A stretch of DNA of 64,000 bases from Candidatus Peregrinibacteria bacterium (GCA_030688025.1 JAUYJL010000008.1:37136-101135), one strand, 5' to 3'. Shown: positions 7,229 to 16,245, counted from the stretch's first letter. The notes: generated by a model from the sequence alone, not told the origin. Numbers and translations are program-made.

Positions 7229-8332
7229 ATGTGCTACGAAAATCTAAAGAAGTACGCGATAAAAGAGAGTTTTGGACGAAAATTTGAAGAAAATGATGCT
7301 GTAGATAAAAGAACTCCTTTCCAAAAAGATCAAAATAGAATCCTGCATAGCAAGGCTTTTAGGCGTATGGATGCGAAAACTCAGGTGTTTACTGCCGGTA
7401 GTGGAGATCATTATAGGACGCGTCTTACGCATTCCTTGGAAGTTGCACAAATTAGCAGGGATTTGGCGAGAAGGCTTGGATTGAATGAGGATTTATGTGA
7501 AGTTATAGCGCTCGCGCATGATCTTGGCCATCCGCCTTTTGGACATGGTGGCGAAGATGCAATAGATGAAATGATGAAAAAGTATGGAATGCATTTTGAA
7601 CATAACGAGCAAAGTCGAAGAATCGTCGATGAGCTTGAGAAGGCTTATCCCGATTTTGACGGACTGAATCTAACTCTTGAGGTTTTGGACGGGCTTATAA
7701 AACACCAAACTGTTTTCGATCAGAAAGGAAAAGTTTTTGAGGCTGCTCCACATTTGGAAGCGCAAGTTGTGAATATTGCCGATGAAATCGCTTATACGAA
7801 CCATGATTTGGACGACGGAATTCGTGGAGGATTTTTGAAAATTGCCGAACTCAAGAAAAAAACTTTGTGGAAAATTGCGGAAGAAAATGTACAGAAAAGA
7901 TATGGAAAAATCGCAGACAAGGACGTTTTTATTTCGCGAACCATCAGTAATATTCTTTCAATGATGGTCGAGGATTTGTGCGAACAGACAGAGAAAAACC
8001 TTAAATCTAAAAAAATACAAAACGTGGACGATGTGAAAAATCACAAGGGTATGATTGTAAAATTCAGCGATGAAATGTCTGCGAACATAAAACAATTACG
8101 CAAATATTTGCTCGAAAATTTTTATATGAATCCTAAAATTTTTAGCAAAGTTGAGAAAGGAAAGAAGATGATCAAAAAACTTTTTGAATTTTATGTGAAA
8201 AATCCGAAGAAATTTCCGAGGAGAAAATCGGCTAAGAGAAACCCTATAATCGTTGATATCAAAGATTATATCGCAGGAATGACCGACTCTTTTCTCGTGA
8301 CTGCGTTTGAAAAGATTTCAAAAGTACATTAA
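7229..8332 (+). CDS. dgt: Deoxyguanosinetriphosphate triphosphohydrolase-like HD protein
   Basis: A dNTP triphosphohydrolase that splits dGTP (or other dNTPs) to the nucleoside and tripolyphosphate. HD-domain metal ligands are visible in RTRLTHSLEVAQ and AHDLGHPPFGHGGED, and the family KRTPFQKDQNRI...RRMDAKTQVF segment is at the N-terminus. The ORF track start at 7022 is too long. The ATG at 7229 opens the conserved MCYENLKKYA segment and gives 367 residues. Its partner downstream, nrdR, starts 12 nt after it, so both genes of this unit concern dNTP supply. Confidence 0.9.
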   Translation: MCYENLKKYAIKESFGRKFEENDAVDKRTPFQKDQNRILHSKAFRRMDAKTQVFTAGSGDHYRTRLTHSLEVAQISRDLARRLGLNEDLCEVIALAHDLGHPPFGHGGEDAIDEMMKKYGMHFEHNEQSRRIVDELEKAYPDFDGLNLTLEVLDGLIKHQTVFDQKGKVFEAAPHLEAQVVNIADEIAYTNHDLDDGIRGGFLKIAELKKKTLWKIAEENVQKRYGKIADKDVFISRTISNILSMMVEDLCEQTEKNLKSKKIQNVDDVKNHKGMIVKFSDEMSANIKQLRKYLLENFYMNPKIFSKVEKGKKMIKKLFEFYVKNPKKFPRRKSAKRNPIIVDIKDYIAGMTDSFLVTAFEKISKVH

Positions 8333-8344
8333 ACTTAGAAACAG

Positions 8345-8791
8345 ATGAACTGTCCAAAATGCCAAAAAGGAGATACGTGCGTACTTGATTCTCGTGAAAC
8401 TGATGGCCATAAAGCTGTCCGAAGAAGACGAGAATGTGAGAAGTGCAACCACAGATTTACCACTTTCGAAAGAGTAGAGGTGAATAAATTTATCGTTGTC
8501 AAAAAAGATGGCTCACGTGAAGCATATGACAGAGAGAAGCTCGAGAAAGGTATTTGGAAGTCTTGCGAAAAACGAAAAATCACGGAAGGACAAGTAAGTC
8601 AGATGTTAAATAAACTTGAAGAAGAATGGTCAAATCTTGGAAAAGAAGTCGATAGCGGGATCATCGGCGAAGGAATTATGAATGCGCTGAAAGAATTGGA
8701 TGAAGTCGCGTACATCAGGTTTGCGTCTGTATATAGGCAATTTAAAGACATTGATACTTTCAAAAAAGAACTACATAAACTTTCTAAGTAG
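8345..8791 (+). CDS. nrdR: Transcriptional repressor NrdR
   Basis: NrdR senses ATP/dATP through an ATP-cone and represses ribonucleotide reductase genes. The 148-residue protein has the N-terminal zinc ribbon (MNCPKC...CEKCNHRF), the VRRRRECEKC linker typical of the family, and an ATP-cone from about residue 49 (VVKKDGSREAYDREKLEKGI). Length is normal. It shares a transcription unit with dgt. No ribonucleotide reductase gene is in the window, so its targets lie elsewhere. Confidence 0.95.
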   Translation: MNCPKCQKGDTCVLDSRETDGHKAVRRRRECEKCNHRFTTFERVEVNKFIVVKKDGSREAYDREKLEKGIWKSCEKRKITEGQVSQMLNKLEEEWSNLGKEVDSGIIGEGIMNALKELDEVAYIRFASVYRQFKDIDTFKKELHKLSK

Positions 8792-8792
8792 A

Positions 8793-8864
8793 AGGCTTCG
8801 CTTCGCTCAGAAGTGGCAGAGCCACATTCTTCGCTAGCTTAAGCGCTCGCGCCGTGCGCTCGCC
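8793..8864 (+). repeat. GC-rich dispersed repeat, copy 1
   Basis: One of four copies of a roughly 70-bp element (others at 29350, 31094 and 60560), all in the same orientation. The core contains the hairpin GTGGCAGAGCCAC and the end GCTCGCGCCGTGCGCTCGCC. It is much richer in GC than its surroundings. This copy lies directly after nrdR and is the most diverged at its left end. Confidence 0.8.
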
Positions 8865-8883
8865 TTTTCATCCAATCAAGGTG

Positions 8884-8912
8884 TTGCATTTATGGCTGTT
8901 TTGTTGTATAAT
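8884..8912 (+). promoter_or_regulatory. Promoter for the L,D-transpeptidase gene
   Basis: TTGCAT and a perfect TATAAT are separated by 17 bp, 37 nt before the ATG at 8950. Confidence 0.75.
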
Positions 8913-8949
8913 ATGGTTAGTTAAAAATAAAAATTAAAACAAAAACAAT

Positions 8950-10014
8950 ATGAAAAGGAGTAAATTTTTGATTGGAATTGTTACTGCTCTCTCGTTATCT
9001 ATATTGATTTCAGGGCTTGCCAATGCTGATACTAAGATCATGCGAGCATCTGTTTTTAGTGCAAATGATTTTGAGAATGTGGCGGTAAATGTTCCAAAAA
9101 TGCCAGCTGAGAATTGTGTATATGAAACTCCAGAAAATAAGAGTTTTAAGGCTCAGACGATAGCTGTTCGTAGAAAATTAAAGATAGATACAGATGAAGT
9201 TTTTAGAGTTACGGTGTTTGTAAAAAATGCCGGAAACATGCCTTGGTTCTCAGGGAAAAGCACTTGTACGGGGCCTCATGTTTCACTTGGAACAGATAAG
9301 CCAAGAGACAGCGCAAGCCAGTTTTACGCAAAAGAGCTTGATGGAGTAGTCGATACAAATTGGGAAGGAAATAATAGGATTGGAATGGATCAGCTTAGAG
9401 TTGATCCCGGATATACAGCTTCATTCACATTTTTCTCAAGATCTCCAAAATCGGCAGATATTCTAAAAGAGAATTTGACGCCAGTTGTGGAAGGAATTAC
9501 ATGGATGGATGAGGCTAAATTTTCATTTGATTTAATGGTCGGGGACTCAGGAATGATGCCTGCTGATGTGCGCCTACGAATGTTTTACGCCAACCAAAGT
9601 GGTTCGGCTATGGATATTCCTATAGACGGCGAGAAGAGTTTTCATCTCAATCTTGATACACAAAAAATGCATATAAAATTGGGAGATTATGTCGTACGTG
9701 AATTCACTATAAGTAGTGGAGCATCCGCTACACCAACTCCTCGTGGTGAGTACAGTGTTATCTTAAAACAAGAAGTCAGGGTCGGCGGTAAAGAACCTCA
9801 TTATATAATGCCGAATTTCATGATGTTCGATAATAGAGGATATGGATTTCATGCTCTGCCAAGTCTTCGAGGCAGAGGAGATGCTTTCTGGACAGAGGCA
9901 CAAAGTCATATCGGTATTCCAGTGAGCCATGGATGTGTAAGAATGCTACCTGAAGAATCTCAATTTGCATTTGATTTCGCAGACATAGGCACAAAAGTAC
10001 ATATTGAGAGATAA
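8950..10014 (+). CDS. Secreted L,D-transpeptidase (YkuD) with N-terminal Ig-like domain
   Basis: A 354-residue exported enzyme expected to form 3-3 cross-links or attach proteins to peptidoglycan. The signal peptide covers about 1-26 (hydrophobic core then ANA). Residues about 75-205 look like an NBR1-type Ig-like domain (VFVKNAGNMPWFSG, RVDPGYTASFTF). The YkuD domain fills the C-terminal 130 residues, with GEYSVI, the conserved His in GYGFHALP and the catalytic SHGCVRM. It has its own strong promoter and stands alone between nrdR and pcrA. Confidence 0.9.
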   Translation: MKRSKFLIGIVTALSLSILISGLANADTKIMRASVFSANDFENVAVNVPKMPAENCVYETPENKSFKAQTIAVRRKLKIDTDEVFRVTVFVKNAGNMPWFSGKSTCTGPHVSLGTDKPRDSASQFYAKELDGVVDTNWEGNNRIGMDQLRVDPGYTASFTFFSRSPKSADILKENLTPVVEGITWMDEAKFSFDLMVGDSGMMPADVRLRMFYANQSGSAMDIPIDGEKSFHLNLDTQKMHIKLGDYVVREFTISSGASATPTPRGEYSVILKQEVRVGGKEPHYIMPNFMMFDNRGYGFHALPSLRGRGDAFWTEAQSHIGIPVSHGCVRMLPEESQFAFDFADIGTKVHIER

Positions 10015-10018
10015 ACTT

Positions 10019-10047
10019 TTGGGTATCTCAACCTTTTGATATATAAT
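10019..10047 (+). promoter_or_regulatory. Promoter for pcrA
   Basis: A perfect TATAAT at 10042-10047 lies 21 nt before the pcrA ATG; TTGGGT stands 17 bp further upstream as a weak -35. Confidence 0.6.
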
Positions 10048-10080
10048 CGAGCTCCATTATAAAAATATATGAGCTCGATT
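10045..10080. promoter_or_regulatory. 10-bp inverted repeat around pcrA start
   Basis: AATCGAGCTC (10045-10054) and GAGCTCGATT (10071-10080) are exact reverse complements 16 nt apart. The left arm overlaps the -10 box and the right arm overlaps the start codon. It could be an operator for a dimeric repressor. Confidence 0.5.
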
Positions 10081-12273
10081 TTCGATAATTTGAATGACAG
10101 GCAGGTTGAAGCGATGACCCATTTTGAGGGTCCTCTTTTGGTTATAGCAGGTGCTGGCAGCGGAAAAACGAAGGCGCTGACACACCGAATCGCTTACTTG
10201 ATAACAGAAAAAGGAGTCAATCCTTGGAATATTTTGGCGGTAACTTTTACAAATAAAGCGGCCAAAGAAATGAAAGGACGTGTCCTTAAACTACTTGGAA
10301 AGAAAGAAACACCTTTTACTGTCGGGAATTTTTATGAAGACAATACTATCCCTACCGTTGGGACTTTTCACTCGATATGCGTGAGGATTCTTAGAAAATA
10401 TATTCATCTACTTGGATATGAAAATTCTTTTGCGATTTACGACGATACAGATCAACAAATTTTGATGAAACATATTTTGGAAGAGATGCTGCTTGATCCG
10501 AAAAAGATGGTTCCAAGAGCTATTTTGGGAAGTATTTCAAATGCTAAAAATCAACTCCTTGGACCTAAAGAATTCGAATCATACGCACATGATTTTTTCT
10601 CGGAAAAAGTTGCGGAGATTTATCCGAGATACCAAAAAGCTTTGATTAAAGCCAATGCTTTGGACTTCGATGATATCATTATGAAGACGGTTGAACTTTT
10701 TCAGACGCATCCTGAAGTGCTTGAAGTGTATAGGGAAAAATTTAAATTTATTTCGGTAGATGAGTATCAGGATACAAATAGAGCGCAATATATTCTCGTA
10801 AAAATGCTTGCTGAAAAATACAAAAATTTGTGTGTTATCGGAGACGCGGATCAAAGTATTTATAGTTGGAGAGGAGCGACGATTCAAAATATTATGGATT
10901 TCGAGAAAGATTATCCAAACGCAAAAGTGGTTACTCTTGAGCAAAATTACAGATCCACTCAACTTATTTTGGATGCAGCAAATCAGATCATCAAAAAAAA
11001 TGAGAGAAGAAAGCCGAAAGATCTTTGGACTTCACGCGAAGGTGGAGAAAAAATCAAAGAATTTATTGCTGACAATGAAAGGCATGAGGCAGATCTTATT
11101 TCGAGGGAAATTTCCGAATTATTAATAGGGAGCGAGTATCCCATTTACAATGATTTTGTCGTTTTATATCGCACGAATGCGCAATCACGCGTACTTGAAG
11201 AAGTTTTTATTCGACAGGGAATTCCTTATAAAATTGTTGGTGGAATAAAGTTTTATTCCAGAAAAGAGGTGAAGGATATTATCGCTTATTTACGCGTGAT
11301 TCAGAATCCGAGTGATAACGTAAGTTTGCTTAGAATTTTGAATACTCCGGCAAGAAAAATCGGACCAAAAACTATCGAAGCGATAAGAGATTTTTCTATC
11401 GTTCATGATATTTCTTTTTTTAATGCAATGCTTTTGCACGAACAAATAGAAGATATTTCAGACAGCAAAGGCGAATACCTTGAAAATTTTGTTAAACTTA
11501 TTACAGATCTTCGCGACTTAAATTCCAAGAGTAATGCGTCAGCGATGGTTCGTCACGTTCTTGATAAAACCGGATACAAAAAAATGATTGATGATGGCAC
11601 TATTGAGGGAGAAAGTAGGCTTGAAAATATCGCCGAACTTATTTCCGTTTCTCATAAATATGACAACATTGAGGCGGTCACTTCTTTGAGTATTTTCCTT
11701 GAAGAAATAAGTCTTATCTCAGATCTTGATACTGTAAATGAGACTGACAATGCTGTGACTTTTATGACTGTGCATAGCGCCAAGGGGCTTGAATTTCCTT
11801 ACGTTTTTATTGCCGGATTGGAGGAAGGAATTTTTCCACATAACAGAAGTTTGATGGACAGAGAACAATTGGAGGAAGAACGCAGACTTATGTATGTGGC
11901 TATGACTAGGGCGAAAGACAGGCTTTATTTACTTCATGCTCGCGAAAGAATGCTTTACGGAGAATCAAAAGCGAATATTCCTTCTCAGTTTTTGGAAGAT
12001 ATTGACGTAAGCCTTGTGGATAGGAATTATGGACAAAATTCTTCAAGAAAACATTTCTCGATTTCCGAAATCGAAAGACGACCTGTGCCTGTTGAGCTTG
12101 ATAGAGGTGTTGATATAGAACTTGCGTCAGGAGATAGAGTCTCTCATTTGATTTTTGGAAGCGGGATCGTGGTGAATGTTACGGGTGGAGTTGCGACTGT
12201 TGCATTTGAAGATCCGAAAGTGGGTGTTAAGAAACTTGCTATCAGCGTTGCACCTCTCAGAAAAATAAGCTAA
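10069..12273 (+). CDS. pcrA: UvrD/PcrA-type superfamily 1 DNA helicase
   Basis: A 3'-5' DNA helicase of repair and replication restart. The 734-residue length is typical for PcrA. SF1 motifs occur in order: AGAGSGKTKALT (Walker A), TFTNKAAKEMK, GTFHSICVRILR, SVDEYQDTNRAQY (Walker B), GDADQSIYSWRGA, LEQNYRST, TVHSAKGLEFPYV and MYVAMTRAKDRLYL. The C-terminal tail (about 690-734) has the Tudor-like GDRVSHLIFGSGIV segment of PcrA. The next gene, ctpA, follows after 9 nt, but with its own -10 box. Confidence 0.95.
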   Translation: MSSIFDNLNDRQVEAMTHFEGPLLVIAGAGSGKTKALTHRIAYLITEKGVNPWNILAVTFTNKAAKEMKGRVLKLLGKKETPFTVGNFYEDNTIPTVGTFHSICVRILRKYIHLLGYENSFAIYDDTDQQILMKHILEEMLLDPKKMVPRAILGSISNAKNQLLGPKEFESYAHDFFSEKVAEIYPRYQKALIKANALDFDDIIMKTVELFQTHPEVLEVYREKFKFISVDEYQDTNRAQYILVKMLAEKYKNLCVIGDADQSIYSWRGATIQNIMDFEKDYPNAKVVTLEQNYRSTQLILDAANQIIKKNERRKPKDLWTSREGGEKIKEFIADNERHEADLISREISELLIGSEYPIYNDFVVLYRTNAQSRVLEEVFIRQGIPYKIVGGIKFYSRKEVKDIIAYLRVIQNPSDNVSLLRILNTPARKIGPKTIEAIRDFSIVHDISFFNAMLLHEQIEDISDSKGEYLENFVKLITDLRDLNSKSNASAMVRHVLDKTGYKKMIDDGTIEGESRLENIAELISVSHKYDNIEAVTSLSIFLEEISLISDLDTVNETDNAVTFMTVHSAKGLEFPYVFIAGLEEGIFPHNRSLMDREQLEEERRLMYVAMTRAKDRLYLLHARERMLYGESKANIPSQFLEDIDVSLVDRNYGQNSSRKHFSISEIERRPVPVELDRGVDIELASGDRVSHLIFGSGIVVNVTGGVATVAFEDPKVGVKKLAISVAPLRKIS

Positions 12274-12282
12274 AATTCTCGC

Positions 12283-13524
12283 ATGTACGAACTTGATAAT
12301 ACAAGCACAGGGAAGAAAATTTTTGTCGGATCATTGATTGCCGTTTTTTCCTTTTTGGTCGGATGGCAGGCAAGCAGTTTTGGGCTTCTTGGTAATGTTT
12401 TTGACACTACTAGAACTGTGGTTTCAACGGGCGAAAGTGCTGAAAAAGTTGAGGGGCACGATGAAAATTTAAATCTCTTTTGGGATGTTTGGGACAAGCT
12501 TGATAGTGAGTATGTTGATAAAGATAAGGTCACTCCTGATGATAAGGTCTATGGTGCGATTAAAGGACTCGTGGGTTCTTTTGAAGATCCTTATACCGTT
12601 TTTATGACTCCGAAAGAGAGTAAAGAGTTTAGCGAAAGCATAGATGGAAAGCTTGAAGGCATTGGGGCTGAGCTTACTGTAGAAGATAAATTGCTAAAAA
12701 TCGTTACTCCGCTAAAGGGCAGTCCTGCTGAGAAATCCGGCATTTTGCCTGGAGATATCATCTACAAAATAGACGGTAAAGATGCGGGAGATATGTCTCT
12801 TTTTGACGCAATAATGTCTATTCGCGGCCAAAAAGGAACTAGTGTCACTCTTACAATCGGAAGAAAAAATCTTGATAAAACTTTGGATGTTTCGATTGTT
12901 CGCGACAGCATAGAAATCGACAGCGTCACTATGGAAAAATTAAATAATGGAATTGTTTATTTGAGTGTAAATCAGTTTAATGGAAAGACCAATGAACAGT
13001 TTGGGAAAGCTGTTTCCGAAATGATTTTGAATGAGCCAAAAGGCCTTATTATTGATTTGAGATATAACGGTGGTGGATACTTGGATAGCGCTGTGGAGCT
13101 TTTGTCTTATCTTTTCCCGAAAGATACTGATGCCGTTGAAATTCGCCAACGTGGCAAAGAAAATGACATGATGAAAACAAATGGAAATCCAAAAATTACG
13201 AAAGTACCGCTTGTTGTTTTGGTGAACGAAGGAAGCGCTTCTGCATCAGAGATTCTTGCCGGAGCGGTGCAGGATCTTAAACGAGGAATCGTCATGGGAA
13301 CAAAAACTTACGGGAAAGGTACTGTTCAGGAAGTTGACAGTTTTGCCGACGGATCAAGCATAAGAATGACTATTGCGAAATGGTTTACGCCTAACGGGCG
13401 CAATGTAAATAAAGTCGGACTTACTCCAGACATTATTGTTGAATTGAAAGATGAAGATTTGAAAAACAAAAAAGACACTCAAAAAGAAGCCGCTATAAAA
13501 TATCTTGAGGAGCTATCCCAATGA
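12283..13524 (+). CDS. ctpA: C-terminal processing peptidase (S41 family)
   Basis: A membrane-anchored serine protease that trims C-termini of exported proteins. One N-terminal transmembrane helix spans about 13-33. A PDZ domain follows (about 115-200: GIGAELTVED, GSPAEKSGILPGDIIYKIDG), then the S41 core with the catalytic Ser in NEGSASASEIL and Lys in GTKTYGKGTVQ. The 413-residue length is normal. A TAAAAT box lies 6 nt before the ATG, inside the pcrA stop region, so the mRNA may be leaderless. The 3' end overlaps the convergent ppcA by 12 nt. Confidence 0.93.
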   Translation: MYELDNTSTGKKIFVGSLIAVFSFLVGWQASSFGLLGNVFDTTRTVVSTGESAEKVEGHDENLNLFWDVWDKLDSEYVDKDKVTPDDKVYGAIKGLVGSFEDPYTVFMTPKESKEFSESIDGKLEGIGAELTVEDKLLKIVTPLKGSPAEKSGILPGDIIYKIDGKDAGDMSLFDAIMSIRGQKGTSVTLTIGRKNLDKTLDVSIVRDSIEIDSVTMEKLNNGIVYLSVNQFNGKTNEQFGKAVSEMILNEPKGLIIDLRYNGGGYLDSAVELLSYLFPKDTDAVEIRQRGKENDMMKTNGNPKITKVPLVVLVNEGSASASEILAGAVQDLKRGIVMGTKTYGKGTVQEVDSFADGSSIRMTIAKWFTPNGRNVNKVGLTPDIIVELKDEDLKNKKDTQKEAAIKYLEELSQ

Positions 13525-15021
13525 CCTTCGAATTTCCGCGGCCCTTAGCGCATCTTCTGCAAAGTCTTCGTTTGAGATCAATCTCTGGTAAAGAGTTGAA
13601 GTGATGTTTCTGTGGATTATGTGTCTTGGTTTTTCTTGTCCGATTTCCACTCCAATAATTTCTTCGATGTCCGCTATTTCCGATCTAACGTCTTTCCATA
13701 TGTCATTTTTTTTGCATAATAGATCTAGATTTTCTTTGTTCAAATAATGTCCTGCGTGTCTAAAATCTTCTGCAAGATATGGGCATAGATGCTTTATCAA
13801 ATCCAGCATGCCTTTTTTCTTCGCATATTTAAGCGCTCTTCCCTGCCCTATTAATTCCGGAGGGACTCCCAACGAGTAAAGCGCGCCTGTGAAAATAATT
13901 GCACGTGGAAGTTTTACTTTTCCTTCTCCACGTGAATATCCGAAAAGTCCGACGTGCTGCATACGCTCTCTGTGTTGAGGCAATTTTTTCCCTATGTGAT
14001 TTATCATTTCCGCTGATGGCTCTATTACAGATTTGAAGTATCTCGCTACGTAGTTATTAAAATCGTTTAATTGTTCTTGTTCTTTTTCGCTTATTTTTAT
14101 GTATTTTTTTCTATTTTCAGGAATTTTTTCGTTTAATTTCTTTATCGCTTTTTTGACTTCCTTTAGCGGATAATCGTATCTAAACGCGCTCTGAAGAGTT
14201 AGGGTTGCGACACCTTTGTATTCTTCCAAAACTGCATCGATATTTTCAGGATTTATTCCGCCTCTAAATGGCAAAGCGCCACCGCCAACCCATGGATACA
14301 TTTTGATGCCTTGTTCTTCTCCGAACTCGTGATAAAGACTTATCGCTTGTTTTGAAAAAAGTTTCGCAGGCAAAAAACCGCTATTCATAGCCGTATCGCT
14401 TCTTGCTGAAAAAGTTCGCATATACTCCGGCTTGAAGTGATAGTCCTTCTTCAAAAAATCTATGTATTCTTTTAAAATCGATTTTATTTTTGGAAGTGTT
14501 TCGAATTTTTCGAAAAGTGGAATAACATCAATTCTCTTTAAATCAGATTTCATTTCGAAAATATCTGTTGTTGCTTTTGATATTTTTGAAAATGTTTTTT
14601 GTAAGTAAATAAGCTGCTCTGCGCTTGCTGTCATCGGTAAAATCACTTCAAAAAGAGGAGGTGTGTGCATTTTATAAGTCTTTGCCGCGTTCTCTGCCGT
14701 GATCATATTCATAAAAGCACGAGGGAGTTTGTGGCTTGGTTCAAGCCATATATTCGGAACTCTGAAAGTCAGAAACACATCTCTTCCGATTTGTTTCTTG
14801 GAAAAAAAACTGTGATATTTATTAAAAAGTCTGTCGATTACCGCTTCGTCTACAAATTTTCCTTCCCAGTCCCACATGTATTCTTCGGCATTTAACTCGG
14901 AAAAACACCTTACGCATTCTTCCACTTCGTCGTTCACGGAAATAAATCTTTTGCCTGTGAAATATGTGGCGCAAGCATTGTCTGGATGCTGGGTTGCCAT
15001 TGTTGCGGGGATTTTTCTCAT
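13513..15021 (-). CDS. ppcA: Archaeal-type phosphoenolpyruvate carboxylase
   Basis: This enzyme carboxylates PEP to oxaloacetate. It is the short PEPC type (502 residues here, against about 900 for the bacterial type), known mostly from archaea and a few bacteria. Family marks are the N-terminal IPATMATQHPDNA, the Gly-rich PWVGGGALPFRGGINPEN, LTLQSAFRYDYP, and the late HVGLFGYSRGEGKVKLPRAI. In a reduced genome it would be an anaplerotic source of oxaloacetate/aspartate. No TCA-cycle genes are near. Transfer from an archaeal or Gram-positive donor is plausible but not shown here. Confidence 0.9.
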   Translation of the reverse strand: MRKIPATMATQHPDNACATYFTGKRFISVNDEVEECVRCFSELNAEEYMWDWEGKFVDEAVIDRLFNKYHSFFSKKQIGRDVFLTFRVPNIWLEPSHKLPRAFMNMITAENAAKTYKMHTPPLFEVILPMTASAEQLIYLQKTFSKISKATTDIFEMKSDLKRIDVIPLFEKFETLPKIKSILKEYIDFLKKDYHFKPEYMRTFSARSDTAMNSGFLPAKLFSKQAISLYHEFGEEQGIKMYPWVGGGALPFRGGINPENIDAVLEEYKGVATLTLQSAFRYDYPLKEVKKAIKKLNEKIPENRKKYIKISEKEQEQLNDFNNYVARYFKSVIEPSAEMINHIGKKLPQHRERMQHVGLFGYSRGEGKVKLPRAIIFTGALYSLGVPPELIGQGRALKYAKKKGMLDLIKHLCPYLAEDFRHAGHYLNKENLDLLCKKNDIWKDVRSEIADIEEIIGVEIGQEKPRHIIHRNITSTLYQRLISNEDFAEDALRAAEIRRSLG

Positions 15022-15039
15022 AGGATTTGGCGGGTAAAT

Positions 15040-15210
15040 CTTAGGGAGGGAGGGATTTACCCCTCACAATTCTTCAATAGGGATTTGCTAAGCTTTCTTA
15101 AGAAAGCGGAGAGGGAGGGATTTACCCCTTCGGGGCATAAACTTCGAATCCCTCGCTCTGACTAACAGGTTTTAAATCATCCCTGCCAAAGGGCAGGGTT
15201 GCTTTAAAAC
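15040..15210. repeat. tRNA-Ser-associated palindromic element
   Basis: Directly beyond the 3' end of tRNA-Ser(GCT) comes a long hairpin: outer arms GTTTTAAA/TTTAAAAC and inner stem CCCTGCC-AAA-GGGCAGG. Then follow two copies of GGGAGGGATTTACCCCT (about 15047 and 15114). These imitate the 3' end of the tRNA (GAGGGAGGGATTCGAACCC) but lack the T-loop. A related arrangement lies beyond the other tRNA-Ser gene at 29094-29252. No protein gene is seen between 15022 and 15425. Confidence 0.6.
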
Positions 15211-15303
15211 TGGCGGAGAGGGAGGGATTCGAACCCTCGCGGGAACTTACGTCCCCCTACAGGTTTAGCAAACCCGCCTCTTCAGCCTCTTGAGTACCTC
15301 TCC
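15211..15303 (-). tRNA. tRNA-Ser(GCT)
   Basis: Read on the minus strand the gene runs from GGAGAGGTACTC to TCCGCCA with the CCA encoded. The anticodon loop TTTGCTAA gives anticodon GCT (AGC/AGU codons). A long variable arm of the class II type and the T-arm GGGTTCGAATCCC are present. Acceptor ends GGAGAGG and CCTCTCC pair. Confidence 0.95.
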
Positions 15304-15425
15304 ATTGGGTTTTGCTAGTCAAAAAGCTACATCACTATATGGAAAACATTGCCTAAAGTCTAGGTGATTTTCTTGTTTTTTTGATTAATCGAAGTTATAA
15401 AGTAGCTACTATTTAATAAAATTTT

Positions 15426-16244
15426 ATGAAAAATATCAAACTTTTGGTTTTAGGGGTTATTTTGGCCTCATTTGTTCTCACGGGATGCGCTTCGTCTTCA
15501 GGAAAGTTGAAGCTTACGCTTGATAATGTTTCATGGAGAGGAGATAAATTCTTGAATTTCGATCTTTACCTAGAACGTCCTGATCTTGCTTTGAGCGAGC
15601 CTATTGGCAGCACTGATGATTTGTATTCTTCAGATTTATCTGATGCCATCAATCCACAACTAATGTATGTCAGTACTACAGATGATGAAGATCCTGAAAG
15701 CGGTAATATGTGCGACAGACCAAGATTTCCTCATAGATGTAGCGTTACTTTGAAAGAGAATGAGGCTAAAAAAAGCTCTAATGATTTTCTTATAAAAATC
15801 ACTTTTGAAGATGGGACTTACCTTGCGAAAGAAATTTCCGTACCGATGCCAGAAAGGCTGGAACTTCCTGCAATCTCTTCACCAAGCGTTTTGCCAAAAC
15901 AAGACGAAGCTTTCCAAGTACAATTCAAAGATGTTGGGGCTGACGAATATACTGTCGAAGTGAATATGTGCCAACCTTATGCGGATAATGGCATAAATCC
16001 ATGTTTGGATGGTGGATCATATGTACTTCAAAGAAAAGATGGCAAACTTGTGTTGGCTGAACCTGATGTTTCTTCTAAGCCTGTGGTTTCTGAAAAAGAT
16101 GGCATGATTGAAGTCAAAAGCGATCTAAAACTTAAGTTTACAGAGAGCGTTGAGTACTATGTCACTGCCGTTAAAAGAGGAGAAGTTGATGGAGTGAAGA
16201 GTTTTGTAGACCTTACCGATTCAAAAAGTTTTCCGGTAAAATAG
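15426..16244 (+). CDS. Predicted lipoprotein, 272 aa, unknown function
   Basis: The N-terminus is a lipoprotein signal: basic MKNIK, a hydrophobic stretch, and the lipobox LTGC with Cys20 as the acylated residue, followed by a Ser-rich linker (ASSSG). The rest is likely beta-rich, with a Cys-containing segment NMCDRPRFPHRC and a second domain VNMCQPYADNGINPC whose paired cysteines could form disulfides. I do not recognise the family. Its stop is one nucleotide from the stop of the convergent PAP2-PyrD gene. Confidence 0.75.
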   Translation: MKNIKLLVLGVILASFVLTGCASSSGKLKLTLDNVSWRGDKFLNFDLYLERPDLALSEPIGSTDDLYSSDLSDAINPQLMYVSTTDDEDPESGNMCDRPRFPHRCSVTLKENEAKKSSNDFLIKITFEDGTYLAKEISVPMPERLELPAISSPSVLPKQDEAFQVQFKDVGADEYTVEVNMCQPYADNGINPCLDGGSYVLQRKDGKLVLAEPDVSSKPVVSEKDGMIEVKSDLKLKFTESVEYYVTAVKRGEVDGVKSFVDLTDSKSFPVK

Positions 16245-16245
16245 T

